DNA of 64,000 nucleotides from Sphingobacteriales bacterium 50-39 (GTDB lineage Bacteria > Bacteroidota > Bacteroidia > Chitinophagales > Chitinophagaceae), in contig MKTZ01000027.1 in NCBI GenBank assembly GCA_001898505.1, positions 62,001 to 126,000 on the forward strand, in the 5' to 3' direction. Shown here piece by piece: positions 20,109 to 31,150 of this stretch. Each line of letters opens with the position of its first letter. Position 1 is the stretch's first letter. A model generated the notes under the pieces. That model saw only the letters and a program-made list of their open reading frames with translations. It did not search any database and was not told where the DNA came from. Both the position numbers and the translations under genes were made by a program.

Positions 20109-22538
20109 ATGCTTTTGAATTACCTGAAGGTTGCATTGCGCAGCCTCTGGAAAACCAAGGGTTTTACTGCTATCAATATCATCGGTCTGGCTACCGGTCT
20201 GGGGGTATGCCTGCTGATCGCCTTGTATGTGCTCGATGAGCTCAGCTATGACAAATATAACCCCAAGGCCGACCGCATCTATCGCCTGGATGCGGAGATC
20301 TATTTCAACAACACCCTCTTCAATGCCGCCACCTCGCCAAAGCCTCTGCCCGTGACCCTGGTAAAGGAGTACCCGCAGGTAGAACAGATGGTGCGGATCA
20401 GCTATTTCAATAGCGAGAGCGATATCATGATCAAGAAAGGGAGTGAGTGGGTGCAGGATCATCGTCTTGCCTTTGCGGACTCCACCTTCTTCCAGGTATT
20501 CCCGATACCTCTGGTGGCGGGTGATCCGGCAACGGCCTTAAAGGAACCGCATTCTATTGTCATCGATGAGACGGCGGCCAGACGGTATTTCAATAGTACA
20601 GATGTCGTCGGCAAGACCCTGGAACTACAGGGTAATACTTTATGCAAGGTCACCGGAGTCTACAAGAACATACCAACGGCATCACATTTCCATTTCAGCT
20701 TTATCCGTCCTCTGCGTGATACGTGGATGGGGGATGAGCACCGGTGGTTAAGCAATAATGTGGCAAGCTATATCCTGGTCAGGCCGGGGACGAAGAGGAC
20801 CGTTCTCCAAAGTCGTGTGGATGCTACCATCAATACTTATCTGAGCAGGGAGCTCCAGGATATACTGCATATTTCATCGCGGGACATGCAGCAGCAGGGG
20901 AGCTATTTTCGTTACCATCTCATGCCGCTGGAGGACATTCATCTGCATTCAGATAAATCATACGAATTCGAGCCCAATGGAAATATCAACGATGTGTATG
21001 TATTTTCCTGTATCGCAATCTTGATCCTGGTGATAGCCTGCGTGAATTTTATGAATCTCAGCACCGCCCGGTCCGCCAATCGCGCCAAAGAGGTCGGCAT
21101 CCGCAAGGTAGCGGGTTCCACAAGGGGGCATCTTATCGCTCAATTTCTTATGGAGTCGATGCTGCTGAGTCTCTTTTCGCTGTTGCTCGCCATCGGTATC
21201 GCGCTGGCCCTGCTGCCATTGTTCAATCACCTGGCCGGGAAAGAGCTGTATATGGGAGCGATATTTTCCCCCCGCCTGTTCCTTGTGCTGCTGGGATTGA
21301 CGATCCTGGTAGGCTGTCTTGCCGGGAGCTATCCGGCATTTTATCTCTCCTCCTTCCAGCCCATCCTGGTGCTAAAGGGAAAGATCGCCAGCGGATTCAA
21401 AAGCAGCTGGCTCCGAAGCAGTCTTGTCGTTTTTCAGTTCTTTATTTCCATCGGGCTGATCATCGGCACGATCGTCATCCATGACCAGCTGAGCTATATC
21501 CGTAACCGCCGGGTGGGCTATGACCGCGACCAGGTGCTGATCATCCATAATGCTTTTTCAGCGGGTGACGGAATGAAGAGCTTCTGTAAAGAGCTGCCAA
21601 AACTTTCCGGGGTTGCGGACGCCACTCTTTCCGGGGATATGCCTACCCAAGGTGGAGGCTATAACCAAAATGCATGGTGGCGAAGTCCGGTGATGAGTGC
21701 GCAGTCAACCGTTGTACTCACCAACCTGTATATCGACGACCAATATATACCCACTTTGGGTATGCAGATGGTAAAGGGCCGAAATTTCTCACCAAATTAT
21801 CCCACCGACACCATGGGCGTTATCCTCAACGAATCGGCTATAGCGCTGCTGGGCTGGAAAGACCCGTTGAAGGAAAGGCTATACCAGCCGGACGACAGTA
21901 TGCGACCGCGAGCCTTTCCCGTGATAGGTGTAGTAAAGGATTTTAACTTCAGCTCCATGCATGATAAGATAGGCCCCGTGGTAATGACCCTTGCCGACAA
22001 CCGGCGGAACCTGGCTATCCGTCTCCGTCCCGGCGATATCCATTCCTCCGTGAGTAAGATCGAGACCAAATGGAGAGAATTTGCCAACGGCGTGCCGTTC
22101 AACTATACCTTTATGGACGATGATTTCAACAAGCTATATCATGCGGAAGCGCAGACCGGTGAGCTGTTCGTGGCCTTTGCCGCCTTTGCGATCCTGATCG
22201 CCTGTCTGGGTTTGTTCGGGCTGGTGACCTATGCCACAGAACAACGTACCAAAGAGATCGGTATACGCAAGGTGCTTGGCGCGAGGGTCACCCGCATTGT
22301 CGCCCTGCTGAGCCGGGATTTCGCCAGACTGGTGTTGATCGCCGCGCTGATAGCTTTCCCCGTGGCGTGGTGGGCGATGCACAAATGGCTGCAAAGCTTC
22401 ACTTACCGTACGGATATCAACTGGTGGATATTTCCGTTGGCGGGCGCTGCGGCGTTCCTGATCGCGATGGCTACCATGTGTTTTCAAACCATACGGGCGG
22501 CGTTGGCCAATCCTGTGACCAGCCTACGGTCGGAATAG
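20109..22538 (+). CDS. ABC transporter permease, MacB/FtsX type (orphan, copy 2 of 4)
   Basis: 809 residues with the same duplicated plan as copy 1: helix 1 (about 20-42, GLATGLGVCLLIALYVLDE), periplasmic core, FtsX block with TARSANRAKEVGIRKVAGS, second core, and C-terminal FtsX block with TEQRTKEIGIRKVLGA, ending NPVTSLRSE. The first lysine-rich start (MLLNYLKVALRSLWKTKG) is typical and supports the ATG at 20109. No ATPase, adaptor or outer-membrane gene is adjacent. The gene stands alone between the decayed lipoprotein and a convergent small secreted-protein gene. Confidence 0.9.
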   Translation: MLLNYLKVALRSLWKTKGFTAINIIGLATGLGVCLLIALYVLDELSYDKYNPKADRIYRLDAEIYFNNTLFNAATSPKPLPVTLVKEYPQVEQMVRISYFNSESDIMIKKGSEWVQDHRLAFADSTFFQVFPIPLVAGDPATALKEPHSIVIDETAARRYFNSTDVVGKTLELQGNTLCKVTGVYKNIPTASHFHFSFIRPLRDTWMGDEHRWLSNNVASYILVRPGTKRTVLQSRVDATINTYLSRELQDILHISSRDMQQQGSYFRYHLMPLEDIHLHSDKSYEFEPNGNINDVYVFSCIAILILVIACVNFMNLSTARSANRAKEVGIRKVAGSTRGHLIAQFLMESMLLSLFSLLLAIGIALALLPLFNHLAGKELYMGAIFSPRLFLVLLGLTILVGCLAGSYPAFYLSSFQPILVLKGKIASGFKSSWLRSSLVVFQFFISIGLIIGTIVIHDQLSYIRNRRVGYDRDQVLIIHNAFSAGDGMKSFCKELPKLSGVADATLSGDMPTQGGGYNQNAWWRSPVMSAQSTVVLTNLYIDDQYIPTLGMQMVKGRNFSPNYPTDTMGVILNESAIALLGWKDPLKERLYQPDDSMRPRAFPVIGVVKDFNFSSMHDKIGPVVMTLADNRRNLAIRLRPGDIHSSVSKIETKWREFANGVPFNYTFMDDDFNKLYHAEAQTGELFVAFAAFAILIACLGLFGLVTYATEQRTKEIGIRKVLGARVTRIVALLSRDFARLVLIAALIAFPVAWWAMHKWLQSFTYRTDINWWIFPLAGAAAFLIAMATMCFQTIRAALANPVTSLRSE

Positions 22539-22570
22539 CTTCGGCAGACAAGGCCAAGCCCGTGGCCAGA

Positions 22571-22867
22571 CTATTTCTTAGTCTTAAACTTTTTAACCTT
22601 TCCGTCCATAGTCATATACTGTCCTTCGGTGAGCTGGAAATTCTCTCCACTGCCCGCGTCGACGCTGCCGTTGGGATGGATGGTCGTGCTGTTGACCAAA
22701 ATAATGTCCTTGGTTACGACTCTGGTATGGCCCTTATACTTTTCCAGCAGCTTGCCATGCTTCATATAGACATAAGCTTTGGAACGATGACTGGTTGGTT
22801 TTTTGGGGGCGGCGAAAGAAACAAATGACAATAGGGAGATAACGACGAATAACGTAGTTCTTTTCAT
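22571..22867 (-). CDS. Small secreted DUF6799-like protein
   Basis: 98 residues with a signal peptide ending VSFAAP (about residue 20). The mature part alternates short 'Y-M-K-H-G-K' and 'G-S-V-D' type strands: AYVYMKHGKLLEKYKG, ILVNSTTIHPNGSV, QYMTMDGKVKKFKTKK. This pattern resembles the DUF6799 repeats seen in small exported Bacteroidetes proteins (from memory, not searched). No function is known. Its stop faces the end of the permease gene 32 bases away. Confidence 0.65.
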   Translation of the reverse strand: MKRTTLFVVISLLSFVSFAAPKKPTSHRSKAYVYMKHGKLLEKYKGHTRVVTKDIILVNSTTIHPNGSVDAGSGENFQLTEGQYMTMDGKVKKFKTKK

Positions 22868-22963
22868 TTTAGGGGTGTTTAGGGTACGAATGTTCGGGTA
22901 TAATAACTCCTGTCTGGTGAAGATATTTTGATCCCGGCTAAATATGTCCTTTGGCGTATAGTG

Positions 22964-23275
22964 TCAAATATTCAGGGTAGCGAATACTTCGTAATGTTGG
23001 ACATGTTCTTCGAACTCCAAAAGGAACTCGTCATCTTCCGGATAATATTTGGCTTTTTCGAGGTCTTCTCCTGCAAAATTCTTTATTACATCTATATTCT
23101 CCCAGTAGGTGACCAGGTTAAAATGTCCCTCGTCGCCCTTGATCTGTCTTAGGAAACTAAGCCCTTTGAAGCCAGGGGTCTTTTGATAGTCGGGGATGGC
23201 TACTTTTTTCAGGAACTCTGTATAGGCTTCAAAATCATTGCTATTTGTTTTCCCGTGCCAGATGCGTGCGATCAT
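22964..23275 (-). CDS. Antibiotic biosynthesis monooxygenase (ABM) domain protein
   Basis: An open frame begins at 23344, but the conserved first strand MIARIWHGKT starts at 23275 and I use that ATG (103 residues). The protein has the ABM order: first strand with W-H-G, a helix (DFEAYTEFLKKVAIPDYQ), PGFKGLSFLRQ, and FNLVTYWENIDVIKNFAGED, which is the usual second half of the fold. These proteins are small haem-degrading or quinol-modifying monooxygenases or have unknown roles; the haem-binding residues cannot be assigned. The upstream neighbour is divergent, starting 128 bases away. Confidence 0.8.
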   Translation of the reverse strand: MIARIWHGKTNSNDFEAYTEFLKKVAIPDYQKTPGFKGLSFLRQIKGDEGHFNLVTYWENIDVIKNFAGEDLEKAKYYPEDDEFLLEFEEHVQHYEVFATLNI

Positions 23276-23402
23276 AATGTTGGTATTAGCCTGGTAATAT
23301 AATAAAAATCCGGGTGGCTTCCGGTGTGAAATGACGGGAATCATATAGATGACTATTTTTTGTCAGCCAGTCTTTATTCTTCCGATAATAGTTTTATGGC
23401 AA

Positions 23403-23810
23403 ATGAAAAAGATCATCAAACCGGCCTTGATCGCCGGAGTCATCCTTTTTGTCGTCAGTTATGGAGGGCTATACCTGGCCATTCAATTTATGCCATTTCT
23501 GTTTGTGAAATATATCAACCCGATGTTCACATCAGAGAGTGGCAGGGATATTCTGTTCTATTCCCATGCTTTTGTCGTCAGCCTGGCTTTGTCCTGGTTT
23601 TGGGAGCGATTCAAGGTACTTTTTAAGGGGAATTTCGTGGTACGCGGGCTCGAGTTTGGATTGGTGTATAGCGTCGTTGCGCTAGTGCCCGTGATGTGGA
23701 TCACTTTCAGCTCGTTGGATATTACCTTTATAATGGTCCTCAGCTGGTTTTTCTACGGATTGTGTCAGGCAGTGGTAGCGGGACTGGTGTTTGCGAAAGT
23801 GAATCCCTGA
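23403..23810 (+). CDS. Four-helix inner-membrane protein of unknown function
   Basis: 135 residues from the ATG at 23403 (MKKIIKPALIAG), preferred over an ATG at 23349 because it gives a positive-inside N terminus. Four hydrophobic segments are visible (about 7-30, 50-66, 80-100, 105-130). I recognise no family. The last 71 bases overlap the 3' end of the AraC-type gene on the other strand, so the two coding regions share DNA tail to tail. Confidence 0.75.
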   Translation: MKKIIKPALIAGVILFVVSYGGLYLAIQFMPFLFVKYINPMFTSESGRDILFYSHAFVVSLALSWFWERFKVLFKGNFVVRGLEFGLVYSVVALVPVMWITFSSLDITFIMVLSWFFYGLCQAVVAGLVFAKVNP

Positions 23811-24609
23811 ACAGATCAGCGGGTGGATACCCGAAATGTTTTTTAAAGGCGAACGAGAAATGTGACAGGTCCTCAAAACCTACTTCCAGGTATACCTCGA
23901 CGGGACGCTTATTGCTTTCCTTTATTTGATAATGTGCCAGTTCCAATCTTTTCTGAAGCAGCCATTTTTGGGGCGTAGTGTGGAATGCCTTTCTGAAATC
24001 CCTGTTAAAGGTCGACAAACTACGTCCCGTGAGGTAACCGAATTTCTCCAACGGCAGGTTGTACATGAAATGGTTCTCCATGAATTCGATGAGCGCAATC
24101 TTACCTGGCTCTTCGAAGTTGGCCAGGATGGAGTCGATATTGGGGGTTACCAGCCTTAGAATGCTGATGGCTTCCGTGATCTTTAATGATGCGATGTTTT
24201 CGGGAAAGGGCCCTTGTACTTCGAAGTAGGGTATCAATGAGGCCAGGCAACTCTCCAGTAGTGGGTGTCGGCCAAAGCCAAACATTTTCTTTGGCAATTG
24301 TGATGCTGCGGCGGGCGGGTTCCCGGCGTAAAAACTCTTGAGCCTTTCCGGTGTCAAATGCATCGACACAGACCGATGATTTTGTTCATCTTTCGGGAGA
24401 ATGAGTACAGTGGCGATTTGATTCTTTGGAATGAGAAAGATATCGCCCGCTGCAAACCGGTGAGTCGTATCCCCCTGTATGAGTTTTGCCTCGCCGGAGA
24501 GCAGCCATACCAACATATGGTAAGTGAAAGCAAATTCCGTTTTGAACCTGTCGCCTTTGAATTCGGAAAGCTTTATATCGGGCGTTATATATTTGGTCTC
24601 GAACTCCAC
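23740..24609 (-). CDS. AraC-family transcriptional regulator
   Basis: 289 residues: an N-terminal cupin-like ligand domain (about 10-150, with AGDIFLIPKNQIATV) and a C-terminal double helix-turn-helix (about 175-270) with TGRSLSTFNRDFRKAFHTTPQKW and VGFEDLSHFSFAFKKHFGYPP. The gene begins 24 bases after the SDR oxidoreductase stop on the same strand, which suggests co-transcription and a possible role in controlling that oxidoreductase. Its 3' end overlaps a convergent membrane-protein gene by 71 bases. No effector can be predicted. Confidence 0.92.
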   Translation of the reverse strand: MEFETKYITPDIKLSEFKGDRFKTEFAFTYHMLVWLLSGEAKLIQGDTTHRFAAGDIFLIPKNQIATVLILPKDEQNHRSVSMHLTPERLKSFYAGNPPAAASQLPKKMFGFGRHPLLESCLASLIPYFEVQGPFPENIASLKITEAISILRLVTPNIDSILANFEEPGKIALIEFMENHFMYNLPLEKFGYLTGRSLSTFNRDFRKAFHTTPQKWLLQKRLELAHYQIKESNKRPVEVYLEVGFEDLSHFSFAFKKHFGYPPADLFRDSLSQTPVPLPLPDTIRRKTS

Positions 24610-24633
24610 TATACAAATATTACAAAGAATTTA

Positions 24634-25665
24634 TCAATCGACGGGGAATTTGATATTTGTCATCTCTTCTGTCAGCCGCCACAGGCGTTGTGCATTTTGG
24701 GCGTTCACCGAATAGGGCTGTACTTCGCGCAGTGTGGAAGGGGCGTCGAATTTATGTTCGATGTTTCCCAGGTCAAGCTCCGCGATATCACCGTCTTCGC
24801 AATAGACACCGCCGATGTTCTGTAATTTGTTGCTGGTCGCGCACCAGACCGTCGTAGCCGCTCCCTGGGGAACCGTCTTTAGCTTCCTTTCCACTTCCGG
24901 AAATATATTTCCATTGGCATCGTGTGTTCCCATTTGCCGGAATAATTCCATGGGCGCCTCACGGCCCAGGTCGGTGCCGTTGACTGCACCCGGATGTACT
25001 GAATAAGCCCGGACGCCGAAAGCTTTGCCTCGATGGTCAAGTTCGACGGTGAATAAATTGTTGGCCGTCTTGGCTTGCCCATAGCCTTGTAAGGTCTCGT
25101 ATGGCCGGTGTGTGAAATTGGGGTCGTCAAAATTGAACGGTGCTATCTGGTGGCCGTAAGAAGATACCGTTACCACCCTGGCATTTTTTGCTTTTTTCAG
25201 GGCAGGCCACAACCGCGCCGTCAGCTGAAAATGTCCCAGGTGATTGGTGGATAGCTGTGATTCGTTGCCCCGGCTGTCACGGCGGAGCGGCACCCACATG
25301 ATGCCCGCATTGTTTACCAGTAGGTGAAGCGGCTTGCCCGTGGATAAGAATACGGCGGCAAATGCGTCGATGGAATCCGGGTTCATCAGGTCCATCGAGT
25401 GAATGATGGCTTCCGGGATGGTGACGAGGTTCTTTTGGGCTTTTGACCTGTCTCTTGCCGGGACCCAGACCTCGGCGCCGGCCTTGCTTAATATTTTTAC
25501 AGTTTCCAGGCCGATGCCCGTGTATCCGCCGGTGACGATGGCGACCTTTCCAGTGAGGTCGATGCCTTGTGCAACTTCTGCGGCCGTAGAAGTTGCGGAG
25601 TAACCCGAGCCGAGGGGAGTCTGACATGCGCCGTCATAGTTGTCTGTTTTTATTAGCTTTTCCAT
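24634..25665 (-). CDS. Short-chain dehydrogenase/reductase
   Basis: 343 residues from the ATG at 25665 (MEKLIKTDNYDGACQ), chosen over an upstream ATG at 25731 because a -7 element on this strand (TAACTTTG, 25686-25693) lies between them. The cofactor motif TGGYTGIG is at 45-52, NNAGIMW follows, and the catalytic set is VSSYGHQ with Y-x-x-x-K in YGQAKTANN. The length and the loop between them resemble retinol-dehydrogenase/protochlorophyllide-reductase-like SDRs. The substrate is unknown. The AraC regulator follows in the same direction; the ArsR operon is divergent. Confidence 0.92.
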   Translation of the reverse strand: MEKLIKTDNYDGACQTPLGSGYSATSTAAEVAQGIDLTGKVAIVTGGYTGIGLETVKILSKAGAEVWVPARDRSKAQKNLVTIPEAIIHSMDLMNPDSIDAFAAVFLSTGKPLHLLVNNAGIMWVPLRRDSRGNESQLSTNHLGHFQLTARLWPALKKAKNARVVTVSSYGHQIAPFNFDDPNFTHRPYETLQGYGQAKTANNLFTVELDHRGKAFGVRAYSVHPGAVNGTDLGREAPMELFRQMGTHDANGNIFPEVERKLKTVPQGAATTVWCATSNKLQNIGGVYCEDGDIAELDLGNIEHKFDAPSTLREVQPYSVNAQNAQRLWRLTEEMTNIKFPVD

Positions 25666-25685
25666 TTTACTTTCTGATTTTACAG

Positions 25686-25693
25686 CAAAGTTA
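25686..25693 (-). promoter_or_regulatory. Bacteroidetes-type -7 element for the SDR gene
   Basis: On the minus strand this reads TAACTTTG followed by C, an exact match to TAnnTTTG. It lies 20 bases ahead of the SDR start codon. I see no TTTG at the ideal spacing, so the -33 part is weak or replaced by an activator, possibly the AraC protein encoded downstream (inference). Confidence 0.5.
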
Positions 25694-25785
25694 GAATGGT
25701 CCGCTCCGGTGGGCTTTGTTCTGCGTGTCAAATTTGCTTTGTTGAGCGTGTCACTCGCCCCCCCGGCTGAAGGGGTAAAAATAAA

Positions 25786-25817
25786 TTTGCGAAACCGATT
25801 GGTTGCTCATATATTTG
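25786..25817 (+). promoter_or_regulatory. Promoter of the ArsR-SRPBCC/VOC-DoxX operon (-33 TTTG, -7 TATATTTG)
   Basis: TTTG at 25786-25789 is separated by 20 bases from TATATTTG at 25810-25817, an exact fit to the Bacteroidetes sigma-A consensus. The start of transcription would fall near 25825, about 30 bases before the ArsR ATG at 25857. The inverted repeat at 25795-25828 lies over the spacer, the -7 element and the predicted start, as expected for repression. Confidence 0.7.
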
Positions 25818-25828
25818 CAACCGATCGG
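25795..25828. promoter_or_regulatory. Inverted-repeat operator, probable ArsR binding site
   Basis: CCGATTGGTTGC (25795-25806) and GCAACCGATCGG (25817-25828) are inverted repeats matching at 11 of 12 positions around a 10-base AT-rich centre (25807-25816). It occupies the promoter of the ArsR-family gene, the usual place for its autoregulatory operator. That the ArsR protein binds here is inference. Confidence 0.65.
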
Positions 25829-25856
25829 ATGCATAAAATGCAGCTATCGACAAAAA

Positions 25857-26177
25857 ATGAGAAGAGATGTCTTTCAGGCCATAGCCGACCCGACGAGGCG
25901 GGCGATCATCGCACTTATTGCCTTGCAGTCTATGACGCCCAATGCTATTGCGGAGCATTTCGATACGACCCGTCAGTCGGTGTCCAAGCATTTGCGTATA
26001 CTGACGGAATGCGAGCTGTTATCAAAAAAGCAGGAGGGCAGGGAGATCTATTACCAACTACAAATAGATAAAATGAAAGAGATCGATAAATGGCTTAGCC
26101 AGTTCCGGAAGATCTGGGAAACCCGGTTCAGCCAACTTGACAATGTACTATCCACCATCAAAAACATTAAAAAATGA
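25857..26177 (+). CDS. ArsR-family winged-helix repressor
   Basis: 106 residues from the ATG at 25857 ([17 protein letters not shown]), the standard start of this family; an upstream in-frame ATG at 25803 lies inside the operator and promoter and is rejected. The winged helix-turn-helix spans about 5-85 with [20 protein letters not shown] as recognition region. The ELCVCD metal motif is missing, so it is of the non-metal type that often pairs with SRPBCC proteins. The stop overlaps the next start (ATGA), and the inverted repeat upstream is the likely operator. Confidence 0.92.
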   Translation: MRRDVFQAIADPTRRAIIALIALQSMTPNAIAEHFDTTRQSVSKHLRILTECELLSKKQEGREIYYQLQIDKMKEIDKWLSQFRKIWETRFSQLDNVLSTIKNIKK

Positions 26178-27139
26178 ATTCGAGCCTTCTTTTTGATTTT
26201 ACGGTGAACAAAGATGAGAACAGCATTCATGTACAGCGGGAGTTTGCCGCCGAACTGGACCTGGTATGGGATGCCTGGACGAAGCCTGAGCTGCTGGACC
26301 AGTGGTGGGCGCCCAAACCTTATCGGACAAGAACAAAGACGATGGACTTCAGGGAGGGCGGGTATTGGCTGTATGCCATGGTCTCACCTGAGAATGTAGA
26401 GCATTGGTGCAGGGCGGACTATAAGAAGATCGAGGTCAAAAAGAGCTTTACCGGGCTGGATGCTTTCTGCGACGAAAATGGGAAGGTGAATGAGGAGTTC
26501 CCCCGAGCGTTATGGAATACGCAATTCAACGGCGGGGCCACCACTACTATCGTCAATATTACCACCCAATACAATAGCCTGGCCGATCTGGAGAAGATAA
26601 TTTCCATGGGCTTTAAGGAAGGGTTCACCATGGCGATGGGTAACCTCGACCAGTACCTGGAGGCTCAATCCAAGCTCAGGAGCGAGCTAAGGACGGACAA
26701 TACCCCCAGGGTTTGCACCTATCTGAACTTCCCCGGCAATACGGAAGAGGCTTTTCTTTTTTATCAATCCGTATTTAAGACTAAATTTGGTGGTAAGGGT
26801 ATTCAACGTTTTGGCGACCTGCCGGCCGATGCCAATCATCCGCCTGTGGCAGATGTGATAAAGAAAATGGTATTGCATGTGGAACTGCCTATAACGGGCA
26901 ACCATATCCTGATGGGTACGGATGCTCCGAAAGAGATGGGGTTTACGTTGGTGCAGGGCAATAACATGCATATAAGCATCGAGCCTTCGACGAGAGAGGA
27001 GGCCAAAAGGATCTTCGATGAGCTGTCAGCGGGAGGGAATATTACTATGCCATTGGAGGATATGTTCTTTGGGGCTTATTTCGGGGAATTCACCGATAAA
27101 TTCGGCATAAACTGGATGGTCAACTATAAAACCAAATAA
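26174..27139 (+). CDS. Fusion of SRPBCC (AHSA1-like) domain and VOC/PhnB-like glyoxalase-fold domain
   Basis: 321 residues. The first half (about 15-165) is an AHSA1-type SRPBCC ligand-binding domain ([31 protein letters not shown], and the C-terminal [14 protein letters not shown]). The second half (about 178-318) is a PhnB/3-demethylubiquinone-methyltransferase-like VOC domain ([47 protein letters not shown]). Both are usually separate proteins in ArsR-linked operons. It overlaps the ArsR stop by four bases and is followed by DoxX. Ligand and chemistry are unknown. Confidence 0.88.
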   Translation: MNSSLLFDFTVNKDENSIHVQREFAAELDLVWDAWTKPELLDQWWAPKPYRTRTKTMDFREGGYWLYAMVSPENVEHWCRADYKKIEVKKSFTGLDAFCDENGKVNEEFPRALWNTQFNGGATTTIVNITTQYNSLADLEKIISMGFKEGFTMAMGNLDQYLEAQSKLRSELRTDNTPRVCTYLNFPGNTEEAFLFYQSVFKTKFGGKGIQRFGDLPADANHPPVADVIKKMVLHVELPITGNHILMGTDAPKEMGFTLVQGNNMHISIEPSTREEAKRIFDELSAGGNITMPLEDMFFGAYFGEFTDKFGINWMVNYKTK

Positions 27140-27149
27140 ACGCTGACAT

Positions 27150-27527
27150 ATGAAACCCGGAACACTCAACATTCTCTATTGGATCTTTACCATTCTTTTT
27201 GCAGCCTTGATGATCTTTTCCGCGGTGGGGGGGATACAACCCAGCGCGAATGCCGTTAAAATATTGCATGATGGTATGGGGTATCCTGTCTATTTTATCC
27301 AGTTTATCAGTATTGCGAAGCTGCTTGGGTCCATTGCTATCCTGATCCCTGGTCTTGTTCGCGTCAAAGAGTGGGCATATGCAGGCTTGTTTTTTGACCT
27401 GGCCGGCGCCGCCTATTCGGGTGTGGCTGCGGCCGGCAAGTTCGATCCCATGATGTTGACGATGCTGATTTGGATTATACCAGGCGTGTTGTCTTACTAT
27501 TACTGGCACAGGAAAATGGGAAACTGA
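27150..27527 (+). CDS. DoxX-like membrane protein
   Basis: 125 residues with four hydrophobic helices (about 8-28, 47-68, 75-95, 100-118). The motifs PVYFIQFISIAKLLGSIAIL and KEWAYAGLFFDLAGAAYSG are typical of the DoxX_2 group found in ArsR/SRPBCC operons. The start is ten bases after the fusion gene. A strong terminator follows at 27568-27590, closing the three-gene operon. The physiological role of this DoxX branch is not established. Confidence 0.88.
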   Translation: MKPGTLNILYWIFTILFAALMIFSAVGGIQPSANAVKILHDGMGYPVYFIQFISIAKLLGSIAILIPGLVRVKEWAYAGLFFDLAGAAYSGVAAAGKFDPMMLTMLIWIIPGVLSYYYWHRKMGN

Positions 27528-27567
27528 TCGTTTAAAGCATGATATTTCTGGTAAGAATGAAATTAAG

Positions 27568-27590
27568 GCCCCGGTTCGCCGGGGCTTTTG
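27568..27590 (+). terminator. Rho-independent terminator after DoxX operon
   Basis: GCCCCGG, the stable loop TTCG, and CCGGGGC form a perfect 7-bp stem followed by TTTTG. It lies 41 bases after the DoxX stop. Confidence 0.9.
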
Positions 27591-27709
27591 CTTTGGTGCT
27601 CCGGGTAGTGACGAAGATCACTCATTCAGGTACAATATATCATTTCCCGATAAGCGTTCCAGTTATAGATTTATGGGCAATTTGGTTATAAACCCTTATT
27701 ATTTCTATT

Positions 27710-28591
27710 ATGATACGGAATTATTTTCTTGTCACGGCGATACTGGCATACACGCTCCCATCCTGCGTCAGCAACAGGAAATTCAATTCGATGAAGCAGC
27801 AGGATGCGGCGAGGTACGACTCCCTGTACTCAACTTACCAGAAAGGTCAGAATGACTTACAATCGTGCAGGGATGCGCTGACAGGCGTTCAGGGGCAACG
27901 GCAGTCATTGCAAAATCAGGTGGATGAATTGAACAGGCAACTGCCGGCGATAAAGGAGAACAATACGCAATTGCTCAAACAGCTGGAAACAATGTCGGTG
28001 ATCAGCAGCTCTCAGGCGGAGAGTATCAGGAAGTCCCTGGAGAACATAGGAGCAAAAGATGTATACATCCAGGATCTACAGGCCGCTCTGGCGCGGAGGG
28101 ATTCGCTCAATATGGCCCTTGTATTGAACCTGAAGGGAGTATTGGGCAATCTCAACGATGAAGACGTCAACATTAAGGTAGAAAAAGGCGTTATCTACAT
28201 CGATATATCGGATAAGATGCTCTTCAATACCGGCAGTTATGTCGTGCGGGAGAGAGCAAAAGAGGTTTTGGGAAAGGTGGCGCTGGTGTTGAAGAATCAG
28301 CCTGATATCGAGTTCCTGGTAGAAGGTCATACCGATAATGTGCCCTATGCGCAGGGGGTGTTGCAAGATAATTGGGACCTAAGCGTAAAGCGTGCGACCT
28401 CGGTAGTTCGTATTCTGCAGAACCAGTACCAGATACCTCCTACGAGGATGTCTGCCGCCGGGCGCGGCGAGTACATCAATGTCGCTCCGAATGATACTCC
28501 CGAAGGACGTGCGTTAAACCGTCGCACGAGGGTAGTCATTTTGCCGCAGCTAGATCAATTCTTCAAATTGCTGGAACGGAAAAATGGTTAA
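27710..28591 (+). CDS. OmpA-family lipoprotein with coiled coil
   Basis: 293 residues. A lipoprotein signal ends at LPSC (Cys19). Residues about 35-125 are a heptad-rich coiled coil (QSLQNQVDELNRQLPAIKEN). The C-terminal OmpA domain (about 150-280) has the peptidoglycan-binding signature VEGHTDNVPYAQG and NWDLSVKRATSVVRIL, ending LNRRTRVVI. Such proteins tie the outer membrane to peptidoglycan; the long coiled coil resembles Bacteroidetes OmpA/MotB-like spacers. The 118 bases upstream hold no gene. The GH97 gene converges from downstream. Confidence 0.93.
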   Translation: MIRNYFLVTAILAYTLPSCVSNRKFNSMKQQDAARYDSLYSTYQKGQNDLQSCRDALTGVQGQRQSLQNQVDELNRQLPAIKENNTQLLKQLETMSVISSSQAESIRKSLENIGAKDVYIQDLQAALARRDSLNMALVLNLKGVLGNLNDEDVNIKVEKGVIYIDISDKMLFNTGSYVVRERAKEVLGKVALVLKNQPDIEFLVEGHTDNVPYAQGVLQDNWDLSVKRATSVVRILQNQYQIPPTRMSAAGRGEYINVAPNDTPEGRALNRRTRVVILPQLDQFFKLLERKNG

Positions 28592-28672
28592 TAGCTCTTT
28601 AGGAACTGTTTTTGCTTTTTCTAGCGCATACAGCCAGGTGTCGCCGGTGGCGCCTGTTAAACGAAAATCCTG

Positions 28673-30796
<2,124 letters not shown>

Positions 30797-30890
30797 TTAC
30801 ACATTTAATTTGGAGCAAACTTAGGCAGGTAATTTTAATGTTGGAGGGTTTTGGTGGGATTTTTTTTCGTGAAGCGGATATGGGATCGTG

Positions 30891-31124
30891 TCAGACCAGG
30901 TAAGGATAGATCAGGCGCCCCACCAATGCCAGAGACACTATCGAAAATATCAAAGCCGTAACGATCGTCGACCGGATCAATTCCAGCGTGATGCTGGCGG
31001 GAATTAATGGGCTAACTAATTGATAGTAAGTCTGGCAAGCGCCTAACAGCTGGGTTGTTATTAAAAGCAGGAGCGTTACGAGCGCGATCTTTGCTCCCAT
31101 TCTTAGCTTTTGAGTTGAGGACAT
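30891..31124 (-). CDS. Small two-helix membrane protein, unknown
   Basis: 77 residues with two hydrophobic segments (about 10-32 and 48-72) and a basic N terminus (MSSTQKLRMGAK). No family is recognised. Its ATG is only 26 bases from the divergent AlkA start, leaving little room for two promoters, so expression is uncertain. Conservation of the frame was not tested. Confidence 0.5.
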   Translation of the reverse strand: MSSTQKLRMGAKIALVTLLLLITTQLLGACQTYYQLVSPLIPASITLELIRSTIVTALIFSIVSLALVGRLIYPYLV

Positions 31125-31150
31125 GGTCTAATATAATATATCTTCAGGGG

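Noticed and set aside
28610-28672. Bidirectional terminator between OmpA and GH97 genes
   Set aside because: The candidate stem (CAGG, CGCC, GGCG, CCTG) has a bulge and no U-tract on either side.
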